DNA of 64,000 bases from Betaproteobacteria bacterium (GTDB lineage Bacteria; Pseudomonadota; Gammaproteobacteria; Burkholderiales; Rhodocyclaceae), in contig WREP01000004.1 in the NCBI GenBank assembly GCA_009779265.1, positions 1 to 64,000 on the forward strand. Reading direction: 5' to 3'. The notes under the pieces were generated by a model. That model saw only the letters and a program-made list of their open reading frames with translations, made no database searches and was not told where the DNA came from. Position 1 is the first letter of the stretch; the number at the start of each line of letters is the position of its first letter. Below, in pieces: positions 57,208-64,000 of this stretch. The translations under genes and the position numbers were made by a program.

Positions 57208-58545
57208 ATGAGTGAAACGATGGGGCTGGTCTTGGCGGCCGGCATGGGTGTGGTCATTCTGCTGCAAGCGGTGGCGTTGTGGCGTGGCCGCGATGCCGGC
57301 GCTGCCGCGGCGCGCCTGGAGGAGTTGCGGGCGGCGCTGGGGCAGGGCTTGGCGCGGCTGGAGCGCGAATTGCGCGAGGAATTGGCGCGTGGCCGGCGCG
57401 AGGATGCCGAGGCGGCCTTCCGCGACCGCGAGGAAAACGCCCGCTCGGCAACGCTCCTCAGCCAGACCTTGAGTACCCAGGTCGGCCAGTTCGGCGCCCT
57501 GCAAGCCGAACGCCTGGAAGCCTTCGCCCGCGAACTGGGGCGTTTTTCGCTCGGCCTCGACGAGCGTTTCGGGCGGCTTCGCGAGAGCGTCGAGGGGCGG
57601 CTGGCGGCGATTCAGAGCGACAACGCCAACAAGCTCGAAGAAATGCGCCGCACCGTCGACGAAAAGCTGCACGCCACCCTGGAGCAGCGCCTCGGCGAAT
57701 CCTTCAAGCTGGTCAGCGACCGGCTCGAACAGGTGCATCGCGGCCTCGGCGAAATGCAGTCGCTGGCGGCCGGCGTCGGCGACCTCAAGCGCGTGCTCAC
57801 CAACGTCAAGACGCGCGGCACCTGGGGCGAGGTGCAGTTGTCGGCGCTGCTCGAACAACTGCTGACCGCCGAGCAGTTCGCCGCCAACGTGAACACCCGG
57901 CCCGGCAGCAACGAGCGCGTCGATTTCGCCATCCGTCTGCCGGGCAAGGATGACGGCGCCATCGTTTGGCTGCCGATCGACGCCAAGTTTCCCATCGAGG
58001 ATTACCAGCGCCTCAGCGAAGCCCAGGAGCGCGGTGACCCGGCGGCGGTCGAGGAAGCGGCCAAGGCCATCGAGACGCGCCTGAAAAATGAAGCCCGCGA
58101 CATCCGCGACAAATACGTCGCGCCGCCGCACACCACCGATTTCGCCATGCTCTACCTGCCGATCGAGGGCCTGTATGCCGAGGCGCTGCGCCGACCGGGA
58201 CTGGCCGAAACGCTGCAACGCGATTTTCGCGTCAGTCTGGCCGGGCCGACGACGCTGGCGGCGCTGCTCAACAGCCTGCAAATGGGTTTTCGCACCCTGG
58301 CCATCGAGCAGCGCTCGGCCGAGGTGTGGGCGGTGCTTGGCGCGGTCAAGACCGAATTCGGCAAATTCGGCGAGGTGCTCGCCCATACCCGCAAGAAGCT
58401 GGACGAAGCGAGCAATTCCATCGGCAAGGCGGAAACGCGCACGCGCCAGTTGTCGCGCAAGCTGAAAGAAGTCGAGGCACTGCCGGCCGGCGTGGCCGAG
58501 CAGTTGATCGGCGTCGCCGATCTGGACGGCGGCGATGAGGAGTGA
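57208..58545 (+). CDS. rmuC: DNA recombination protein RmuC
   Basis: 445-residue protein of the RmuC family, which limits inversions at short inverted repeats and has a predicted nuclease fold. N-terminal membrane helix (residues 5-22), long coiled coil (about 30-190), then the core GVGDLKRVLTNVKTRGTWGE, RLPGKDDGAIVWLPIDAKFPIEDYQ, with the D-x-K of a PD-(D/E)XK nuclease in IDAKFP. I chose the ATG at 57208 (MSETMGL) preceded by AGGA, as upstream codons lie in the repeat and the previous gene. Overlaps the next gene. Confidence 0.92.
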   Translation: MSETMGLVLAAGMGVVILLQAVALWRGRDAGAAAARLEELRAALGQGLARLERELREELARGRREDAEAAFRDREENARSATLLSQTLSTQVGQFGALQAERLEAFARELGRFSLGLDERFGRLRESVEGRLAAIQSDNANKLEEMRRTVDEKLHATLEQRLGESFKLVSDRLEQVHRGLGEMQSLAAGVGDLKRVLTNVKTRGTWGEVQLSALLEQLLTAEQFAANVNTRPGSNERVDFAIRLPGKDDGAIVWLPIDAKFPIEDYQRLSEAQERGDPAAVEEAAKAIETRLKNEARDIRDKYVAPPHTTDFAMLYLPIEGLYAEALRRPGLAETLQRDFRVSLAGPTTLAALLNSLQMGFRTLAIEQRSAEVWAVLGAVKTEFGKFGEVLAHTRKKLDEASNSIGKAETRTRQLSRKLKEVEALPAGVAEQLIGVADLDGGDEE

Positions 58546-58945
58546 TCTGGAAGCGGCCTATCGGGCAACTACCTATCGCGTATTCTTGCCCGACGGCCCG
58601 CTCGACCTGCGCCTCGACCGCGCCGACGAGTGCCTGCGCCGCTGGCTGGCCGCGACGGGCTGCCGCTGCTTCGCCATCCTCACCGCCTGCAATCCCGGCT
58701 CACAGCCGCTCGGCAATGAGGCCAACGCCGAACGGCAGGCGCAACTCGAATGCAAGCTGCTCGCCACCGATTACGAACCCTTCGCCGGCGAAAACATCGC
58801 CGATGACGGCGTCTGGCCGGTCGAGGAAAGCTGTTTTGTCCCCAACCTGAAACCTGCCACCGCCCGCGCCCTGGCCGCCGATTTCGGCCAGAGCGCCATC
58901 GTTTGTGGCGAAAGCGACGGAGTGCCGCGATTGGTTTGGGTGTAG
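58535..58945 (+). CDS. DUF3293 family protein
   Basis: 136-residue cytoplasmic protein of unknown function; the pattern CFAILTACNPGSQPLGNEANA, EESCFVPNLKPATARALAADFGQSAIV is typical of DUF3293. It overlaps rmuC by 11 bases, so it is translationally coupled to it. Confidence 0.85.
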   Translation: MRSDLEAAYRATTYRVFLPDGPLDLRLDRADECLRRWLAATGCRCFAILTACNPGSQPLGNEANAERQAQLECKLLATDYEPFAGENIADDGVWPVEESCFVPNLKPATARALAADFGQSAIVCGESDGVPRLVWV

Positions 58946-58952
58946 TCGGTAT

Positions 58953-59030
58953 CCGTCATTCCCGCGCAGGCGGGAATCCAGTCTCAACCTTTCCGTACCT
59001 GCTGGATTCCCGCCTGCGCGGGAATGACGG
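58953..59030. repeat. dispersed ATTCCCGCGCAGGCGGGAAT inverted repeat
   Basis: Two perfect 29-bp arms (58953-58981, 59002-59030), each itself palindromic (CATTCCCGCGCAGGCGGGAA), separated by 20 bases. This is a common genome-wide repeat in proteobacteria; it fills the gap between the DUF3293 and XRE genes. Confidence 0.9.
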
Positions 59031-59063
59031 AGGATGGTGAGACTTGCTGCGATTGTCTTGGCA

Positions 59064-59414
59064 TCACAGCCGATCCTTCAGGCGCACGGCGATTTTCTGC
59101 ACCACGTCGACAATCATGGCCCGATCCGCTTCGGGCAGCGTCTGAAGAATCCGGGATATGAGTTCGGCCTGGTCGCCGTTTCTGGTACTGCAAGCGATCA
59201 GCAATTCGTCGATTCCGCAATCGTAGATATCAGCCAGTTCCGCCAGGCGCTGCACGGTGGGCATGGTGATTCCGCGCTCCATGCGCGAAACGGCTTCCGT
59301 GCCTATTTCAAGGGCTTCGGCCACTTGATCCTGGGTGAGTCCGCTGGCTTCCCGCCGTTGGGCCAGAGTGCGGCCAATACTTCTGAATAGTTCTCCGTGG
59401 CCCTCTGCTGGCAT
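59064..59414 (-). CDS. XRE-family transcription regulator
   Basis: 116-residue regulator. The Cro/C1 helix-turn-helix is RREASGLTQDQVAEALEIGT then EAVSRMERGITMPTVQRLAE; the C-terminal half is helical and probably for dimerisation. Upstream on the minus strand is a perfect TTGACA (59459-59464) inside AGTTG/CAACT arms (59452-59466), which may be its promoter and own operator. Likely controls neighbouring accessory genes; the target is unknown. Confidence 0.88.
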   Translation of the reverse strand: MPAEGHGELFRSIGRTLAQRREASGLTQDQVAEALEIGTEAVSRMERGITMPTVQRLAELADIYDCGIDELLIACSTRNGDQAELISRILQTLPEADRAMIVDVVQKIAVRLKDRL

Positions 59415-59621
59415 TGCTCATTCCTTGCGTTGCTGTCATTGCAACTCATATAGTTGCCTGTCAACTCAAAAAGATGAACATATGCTAGGGTTGAGTGTCT
59501 GCCTGAAAAGTTGACTCACGGGATGCCGCACTGCGTCTGATCCGTGGCATTGCCGGGTAGATCACCGAATCAACAAACAACGCAACAACTTCAACCAGCA
59601 CCACAACCGGAGGGAATCACC

Positions 59622-59945
59622 ATGCAGAAAAAATTCGCGTTTGCCGCGCTCGCAGTCTTGCTGGCCGCCTGTAGCGGCCCGTTGGATTACACAATTGCCG
59701 AATCGAATGAGCCGGAAAAGGCGAGAAAAATACTCGAAGCCTTGTCGCCGGAAGACAGGCAAGCCTTCCAGACCTACGTGGCAAACCACACCATGAAGGG
59801 CGATCTCGACTACAAGACGACCATCAAGGAAGCCGTCAAGATCGGCAAGACCGAGAAAAGCATGAATCCGATGGAAGCCTTCAGCGATGCGATGAACGAT
59901 GCGATGAAAGAAGCCATGAAAGAAGCCATGCCGCAGAAGCAATAG
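59622..59945 (+). CDS. small predicted lipoprotein
   Basis: 107 residues. Signal peptide with lipobox LLAAC (MQKKFAFAALAVLLAAC), then an all-helical mature part ending in a short repeat (SDAMNDAMKEAMKEAMPQKQ). A strong GGAGGGAATCACC ribosome site sets the start at 59622; upstream in-frame codons are untranslated leader. The 207-base gap before it holds the XRE promoter/operator region. Function unknown. Confidence 0.75.
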   Translation: MQKKFAFAALAVLLAACSGPLDYTIAESNEPEKARKILEALSPEDRQAFQTYVANHTMKGDLDYKTTIKEAVKIGKTEKSMNPMEAFSDAMNDAMKEAMKEAMPQKQ

Positions 59946-60007
59946 CATGCGGGATGCTGCTGGACATCGCCTCAGCCAGGCATAGCCCTGCTCCATAGGC
60001 CAAATCT

Positions 60008-60084
60008 GGCGCGGCGAAACCCACCGTTTTTCCGGACATTACGAAACGATTGTGGTTGTCACAAATGTCGGGTTTCGTCGCGCC
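60008..60084. repeat. inverted repeat GGCGCGGCGAAACCC
   Basis: GGCGCGGCGAAACCC (60008-60022) and GGGTTTCGTCGCGCC (60070-60084), 14 of 15 matching, 47 bases apart, in the 172-base gap between two lipoprotein genes. Resembles dispersed palindromic repeats. No T run. Confidence 0.5.
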
Positions 60085-60117
60085 TGTCCCCATGTCAAAT
60101 TTTCTGAAAGGAATATC

Positions 60118-60477
60118 GTGAATACCATCCCCGTGTTTTTTTCGTCAAGGCTGCGGACCATCATCATGCGGGCGCTTGGCCTTGTAATTATCTCTTTGTC
60201 GCTCGTGGCGTGTTCCGAAAGTGGACTCAGTGGAACTTACGAATCCGATGGCCCGGAAAAGTATAAGGTGAGAATCGAGTTTCGATCTGGCGACAAAGCC
60301 ATCTATACCGTAATGAATACAAGATCAGACGCCTCATACGTTATTGATGGGAAATATCTCATACTGCATGTCGATAACGACAGCTTTATTTTTGATATTC
60401 AGGACAATGGCAGTCTCGGCACGGATGGTCTGGTACTCAAAAAAGTACAGAGTAGCGGCAAAGCCACTGATAAATAG
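60118..60477 (+). CDS. small predicted lipoprotein, low-GC
   Basis: 119 residues. The lipobox LSLVAC follows a hydrophobic segment; the mature domain is a predicted small beta-sheet domain (GTYESDGPEKYKVRIEF, YVIDGKYLILHVDNDSFIF). I chose the GTG at 60118 because AAAGGA precedes it; an ATG at 60166 (MRALGLVI) would give a more standard signal peptide. Its codon use is clearly more AT-rich than the core genes around it, suggesting transfer. Confidence 0.65.
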   Translation: MNTIPVFFSSRLRTIIMRALGLVIISLSLVACSESGLSGTYESDGPEKYKVRIEFRSGDKAIYTVMNTRSDASYVIDGKYLILHVDNDSFIFDIQDNGSLGTDGLVLKKVQSSGKATDK

Positions 60478-60614
60478 CCGCGCGTGACGGGCATGAAATA
60501 CAAGGTACGGAAGCAGGCAGGCCGTATTGAGCGCAATGAAGCCCGGCGCTGCGAATCGGGACTTCAGTCAATCGCTGTTCAGGGTTAACGGACACAGATA
60601 AAGAAGGAGGGAGT

Positions 60615-61499
60615 ATGGAATCGGTTTTCGGTTTTTTGACCAGTCTGTTCTGGTTTGTCGTCGTGATCGTAGTGGTATTGAGCCTGATCGCGCTTAAATC
60701 CTACAATCGCTTGCAGGCGTTGGCGCAGAACTTGCGGGAGGCGGCCTCGAACACCGAGGTGGCGATCAGCAAAAAACTTTCGCTGATAAACCAGTTGATC
60801 GATCTGGTTCGCAATCACCAGGAATTCGAGCAATTCACACACCTGAAGCTGTCGTCCGACAACGCGGAAATGATGAGCAAGGCGTGGGCGCAAGCCGGTC
60901 AGGTACTCACCGCCATTCAGGGCATGGCGCAACGTTTCCCCGAATTGCGCACCAGCGGCCAATACGACAATCTGGCGCACAGCATCCAGGCCAGCGAGCA
61001 GGGCATCTCGGACGCACGGGAACGCTACAACGCCAATGTACGTACCTACAACACGGCACGCGCCAGCATCCCGACCGTGTTCGTTGCGCGTTACATGGGT
61101 TTTTCCGAGGCGCCTTTCCTGGAATTCGATCATTCCGGCGTTATGCAGGTGAACACGCTGCGCGATTTCAAGACTGGCGATAGCGAACGCTTGCAGCAGT
61201 TGCTGCAAAACACCGGGAACAAGATTGCCGAAGGCACCAAGGCATTGGCGAGCAGTACCGTGCAAGCAGGCCGGGCTTTACAGGAGCGGCTTCAGGATTT
61301 GACGCAAGTGGTACCGGATGACGCTGCCGCCGCCGAAGCGCCACGCAACTTTTTCCACATGATGCCAGGCGGTACGCCGCAAGGTCCGGTAAGCCTTGAG
61401 CAACTGCAAGCCATGTTTGCTGGCGGCGAAATCACGGAAGCCACCCAGGTTGCGCCGGCGGGTAGCGCGAGCTGGCAACCGATACGGGAGTATTTGTGA
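60615..61499 (+). CDS. LemA-family protein fused to a C-terminal GYF_2 domain
   Basis: 294 residues. N-terminal helix (about 8-27, FWFVVVIVVVLSLIALKSYN) and LemA domain with the usual ARERYNANVRTYNTARASIP and YMGFSEAPFLEFDHSG; function of LemA proteins is unknown. After a helical linker, residues about 245-294 match a GYF_2/DUF4339 domain (NFFHMMPGGTPQGPVSLEQL ... AGSASWQPIREYL), which binds proline-rich peptides in relatives. A GAAGGAGGGAG ribosome site precedes the ATG. Confidence 0.85.
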   Translation: MESVFGFLTSLFWFVVVIVVVLSLIALKSYNRLQALAQNLREAASNTEVAISKKLSLINQLIDLVRNHQEFEQFTHLKLSSDNAEMMSKAWAQAGQVLTAIQGMAQRFPELRTSGQYDNLAHSIQASEQGISDARERYNANVRTYNTARASIPTVFVARYMGFSEAPFLEFDHSGVMQVNTLRDFKTGDSERLQQLLQNTGNKIAEGTKALASSTVQAGRALQERLQDLTQVVPDDAAAAEAPRNFFHMMPGGTPQGPVSLEQLQAMFAGGEITEATQVAPAGSASWQPIREYL

Positions 61500-61608
61500 A
61501 ATTTTTGCGGATTTCTTGCCGCGCGGCAAAGCAATCCGGAAATGGCGGCATTTTCAGTAAAACCGCCCTGAATACCTTGCTACAGCAACCCACGGGGAGG
61601 AAAAAGAC

Positions 61609-61704
61609 ATGAAACGAAGCGCCTTGCTGGCCGTTATCGCCAGAGGCACCCTGTTGTCCGGCTGCGCCGACATGCAGTCGACCATCAATCAAGTAAAGGA
61701 GTAA
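61609..61704 (+). pseudogene. truncated duplicate of the lipoprotein gene at 62042
   Basis: 31-codon ORF beginning with a lipoprotein signal (ending LLSGCADMQST) nearly identical to the start of the 62042 gene, also sharing 27 bases of upstream leader with the CACGGGGAG ribosome site. It ends in-frame at TAA after INQVKE, where the paralog continues INQV/TSMSDLG. Its last bases (AAAGGAG) serve as ribosome site for the next gene. A decayed or broken copy; expression as a tiny lipopeptide cannot be excluded. Confidence 0.7.
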
Positions 61705-61707
61705 AAA

Positions 61708-61998
61708 ATGAGCGGAGCAAGAAAGATGCTTGAAATGCAGGCTAATGGGGGCGCTATTTTTGCGAAGGGGGTAAAATACTTTGGGTGGTTTTGCATTGTT
61801 TTAGGCGTTTTTCTCTGCATAACCATAATCGGAATTGCAGGGGGTATACCATGTATTGGCATGGGGATTTTTGCAATATATGGGTCAAAGTATTTGGCAA
61901 AACAGGCAGAAATGTTTAAAGAGGCGACGTCCGAGCAGGCAGAGATAATTGAGCACCAACTACGGCAAGCCCGTTCACAAAAGCAGAGCGACCAATAA
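61708..61998 (+). CDS. small membrane protein, low-GC
   Basis: 96 residues with two hydrophobic segments (YFGWFCIVLGVFLCITIIGI, GIPCIGMGIFAIYG) and a charged helical C-terminus (KQAEMFKEATSEQAEIIEHQ). Not recognised. The sequence is markedly more AT-rich than its neighbours and sits between the two copies of the duplicated lipoprotein start, so it probably came in by recombination there. AAAGGAG precedes the ATG. Confidence 0.65.
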   Translation: MSGARKMLEMQANGGAIFAKGVKYFGWFCIVLGVFLCITIIGIAGGIPCIGMGIFAIYGSKYLAKQAEMFKEATSEQAEIIEHQLRQARSQKQSDQ

Positions 61999-62041
61999 TC
62001 TGGTGCCCCTGCTATCCAGCAGCAATCCACGGGGAGAAAAA

Positions 62042-62707
62042 ATGAAACGACGTATCTGGCTGGCCGTCATCGCCAGCGGCATCCTGTTGTCCGGCTGCGC
62101 CGATATGCAGTCGACCATCGATCAGGTCAACACTTCGATGAGCGACCTCGGCAAGTCGCTTTCCACGGCTGGCTCCGGCCCCATCATCGGTTCTGCCGGG
62201 AGCAGCGGCACGCCCATCACGCAAACGAAGCTCGCGGGCGCTCTTGCCCGCTCGCCGTCGACCGATGGCCGCGCCCCGGAATGGCCGAAGATTGTAATCG
62301 TCAATCTGACTATCCCGGTCAAGCAAATTAATGAACCAGCGGGCTACCAATTTAAGGCGAACGACTGCATCACCTTCGACGCGATTATGTGGACTGATGC
62401 CTCGCACAACGAGAAATTCAAAAACCTTTCATTATGTGCCCCTGAAATGCCGGATAGCGGAAATACTTTTATGTCCTCATGGCAGTCATTTTCCATCAGT
62501 GGAAAAACCTCTGGACAAGTGCGCGGCGACGGCCCGACGCCACCCTACATGAAGTTGCCCAGCGATCAATTGATGAGCAACTGGATCGGTATGAACCGTT
62601 GGGGAATCTACTTTGTAGGTTCTCTGTTGAAAATCGTTGGCTATGACCCGCAATTCACCAAGGACGACCGCCGCTTCTGGGTAAAGAATACCGTGCGGGG
62701 GAATTAG
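62042..62707 (+). CDS. predicted lipoprotein, intact copy
   Basis: 221 residues: lipobox ILLSGC at the N-terminus, then a Ser/Gly-rich linker and a domain with VIVNLTIPVKQINEPAGYQF and two cysteines (NDCITFDAIM, LSLCAPEM). GGGGAG precedes the ATG at 62042; the in-frame upstream codons belong to the preceding gene region. Unknown function; a truncated copy of its start lies at 61609. Confidence 0.75.
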   Translation: MKRRIWLAVIASGILLSGCADMQSTIDQVNTSMSDLGKSLSTAGSGPIIGSAGSSGTPITQTKLAGALARSPSTDGRAPEWPKIVIVNLTIPVKQINEPAGYQFKANDCITFDAIMWTDASHNEKFKNLSLCAPEMPDSGNTFMSSWQSFSISGKTSGQVRGDGPTPPYMKLPSDQLMSNWIGMNRWGIYFVGSLLKIVGYDPQFTKDDRRFWVKNTVRGN

Positions 62708-62732
62708 AGCGTTATTGCTTCAAGACCGTACA

Positions 62733-62802
62733 GGATTGCTGCGCTCGCAATGACGCGCACTTCTGCGCCGTCATTGCGAGGCGCGAAGCGACGAAGCAAT
62801 CC
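62733..62802. repeat. dispersed CATTGCGAG...GAAGCAATCC inverted repeat
   Basis: GGATTGCTGCGCTCGCAATGACG (listed here only by ends: 62733-62755) faces a longer inverted relative (62769-62802) ending GAAGCAATCC. A widespread bacterial repeat type; no coding content. Confidence 0.8.
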
Positions 62803-62882
62803 AGCGGGGTTTGAACAAAAGTACTCCAGGCAATCGACTGCGTCGTGCCTGATAGCGAAACAACCGCAAAGGAGTTTGCCAG

Positions 62883-63377
62883 ATGAAAACATTTGCCCTT
62901 CTCGTTACCGCCCTGCTTTCCGCCACCGCGCTGGCGCAAACGCCCGCGCCCAATACTGGCGGCAAGACCACAGCAGCCTCCGGCGCGGGTAAGGCCCCGC
63001 CATCAGCCATGAGCGCCAAGACCAGAAAGCAGTTGGAACAGGTGCTCGAATGCAAACCGTTTTCAGCCAAACTCGACAAGGACGGGCAGGCGCTGTTCGA
63101 TAAGCTGTGGGCGGCAAATAAAGCGGTTCAGCTTCCCGAGCCGATCACCGTCTTTGGTCTGAGTACGAGCAAAGTCGAGTTTTCACAAGACGGTGACGTG
63201 TCCATGAGCCGCAGTTATCTGCCGGGCATCGGCTTGCAGCAGGCCATCAAGGCAGCCGGCCTCAAAGCAGACAAGAACGGGAACTACTCCCGGAGGACGA
63301 AAGTGGGAGATCTGACCGCCAGTGTCGAAAACGGCGAGACGACGCTGGATTGCATGGTTTCGGATTATTCAGAGTAG
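62883..63377 (+). CDS. exported protein of unknown function
   Basis: 164 residues with a signal peptide (MKTFALLVTALLSATALAQ) and a mature domain with two cysteines (QVLECKPFSAKL and LDCMVSDYSE) likely to form a disulfide. AAAGGAG lies 9 bases upstream of the ATG. No family recognised. Downstream to 63500 nothing coding is seen. Confidence 0.75.
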   Translation: MKTFALLVTALLSATALAQTPAPNTGGKTTAASGAGKAPPSAMSAKTRKQLEQVLECKPFSAKLDKDGQALFDKLWAANKAVQLPEPITVFGLSTSKVEFSQDGDVSMSRSYLPGIGLQQAIKAAGLKADKNGNYSRRTKVGDLTASVENGETTLDCMVSDYSE

Positions 63378-63500
63378 AAGCGTCGCCGCAGCCACGCGCT
63401 TCATGGGCGCACGCCCCGTTGGGCAAGGCGCGGGAGGCAAAGGAACCGCCCGGCTTGCCCGCAAGCGCGAACCCTGACCATCAGGCTGCGCCGCCGCCTC

Positions 63501-64000
63501 TCACCACAGCTTCCACCAGGCGCTCTTGCGTTCCAGGCCGGTTTCGTAGAAGCGGCTGCTGGGGAAGTTCTGGCGCAGCACGCGGTCGGCGTCGTCGCGC
63601 AGGTCGGTCAGGCCGAGTTGGTCGTAGGCGGTGATCAGGATGAACAACGCCTCTTCGACGGCCGGCGCGCGCGGATAGGTCTTGATCGCGTACTGGGCGC
63701 GGTTGGCAGCGGCGATGTAGGCGCCGCGGCGGATGTAGTAGTGGGCGACGTTGACGTCCTGCTGGGCCAGGGCGTTGATCAGATATTCCATGCGCTGGAT
63801 GGCGTCCGGAACGTATTTGCTGTCCGGGAAGCGGGTGGTCAGTTCGCGCAGGGATTCAAAAGCCTCGCGCGCCGCCTTGGGGTCGCGCTCGGCGAGGTTC
63901 TGCTCGCTGATGTAGCCGAGCAGGCCGAGATCTTCGTTGAAATTGATCAGGCCCTTGAGGTAATACACATAATCGATGGCCGGATGGTTCGGGTGCAGCT
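63501..64000 (-). CDS. bamD: outer membrane assembly lipoprotein BamD, C-terminal part (cut by window end)
   Basis: The gene runs off the right edge; the last 166 codons are present and their 5' end and lipoprotein signal are outside. The visible part has TPR-type helical repeats: LHPNHPAIDYVYYLKGL, DPKAAREAFESLRELTTRFP, QQDVNVAHYYIRRGAYIAAA, NRAQYAIKTYPRAPAVEEAL. BamD is the essential partner of BamA in outer-membrane protein insertion. Confidence 0.93.
   Translation of the reverse strand, partial: LHPNHPAIDYVYYLKGLINFNEDLGLLGYISEQNLAERDPKAAREAFESLRELTTRFPDSKYVPDAIQRMEYLINALAQQDVNVAHYYIRRGAYIAAANRAQYAIKTYPRAPAVEEALFILITAYDQLGLTDLRDDADRVLRQNFPSSRFYETGLERKSAWWKLW

Overview
This 64 kb window is a GC-rich chromosomal segment of a betaproteobacterium, most likely of the order Rhodocyclales (Dechloromonas/Azonexus/Accumulibacter-like; inferred from gene content and order, not from a marker gene). 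Genes are tightly packed, many as ATGA or TGATG overlapping pairs. No rRNA, tRNA, CRISPR array, prophage or IS transposase was recognised. Most of it is core chromosome; the clearest accessory stretches are 15.8-18.6 kb, 23.6-26.5 kb, 46.1-47.1 kb and 59.0-63.4 kb.

Layout. 0-2.2 kb: sodB and xseA (minus). 2.2-6.1 kb: an intergenic region with DnaA-box-like sites, then exbB-exbD-lpxK-trm112-like-kdsB and adk, an envelope/lipid A set. 6.1-9.5 kb: PPi-dependent phosphofructokinase beside a K+-independent H+-pyrophosphatase, a pyrophosphate-energy module closed by a strong terminator. 9.7-14 kb: a LapB/LapC-like type I secretion ABC transporter and adaptor with a LuxR-type regulator, but no substrate gene next to them. 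14-20 kb: a Crp/Fnr regulator, miaA, a three-gene zinc-ribbon/membrane/lipoprotein cluster, and purM. 19.8-29.2 kb: an AbrB/PIN toxin-antitoxin pair, fructosamine kinase, creBC, an RtcB RNA-ligase operon transcribed on the other strand, then creD behind a near-perfect CreB site, and a GH3 hydrolase. 29.3-38.2 kb: tyrS, hda, a HAD phosphatase, pcnB, folK, panB, a DUF4139 protein, panC, panD. 38.4-46 kb: a complete nitric oxide reductase locus norCB, norEF, norQD, followed by a second Crp/Fnr regulator and a RegB/PrrB-like redox sensor kinase. 46.1-52 kb: a small secreted protein, an orphan adhesin retention module, and the operon yafS-rnhA-dnaQ-apeB-methyltransferase divergent from gloB. 52-59 kb: a MITE-like element, a DUF748/AsmA-like giant, malonyl-CoA decarboxylase, rmuC and DUF3293. 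59-64 kb: an accessory patch of an XRE regulator, small lipoproteins, a LemA-GYF fusion and a partially duplicated lipoprotein gene, then the C-terminal part of bamD.

The organism looks like a facultative denitrifier: the nor locus, two Dnr-like regulators with FNR-type boxes, and a redox kinase form one functional theme. PPi metabolism (pfp + hppA) and the CreBCD regulon form two others. The most novel-looking material is the RtcB operon: a promoter and palindrome, an 11-codon leader ORF with a strong Shine-Dalgarno, a terminator-like hairpin, rtcB, a 64-residue basic protein and a 321-residue protein carrying an EIQTDW motif reminiscent of phage polyvalent proteins. Next are the orphan retention module, the MITE-like element at 52.1 kb and the split lipoprotein duplication at 61.6-62.1 kb.
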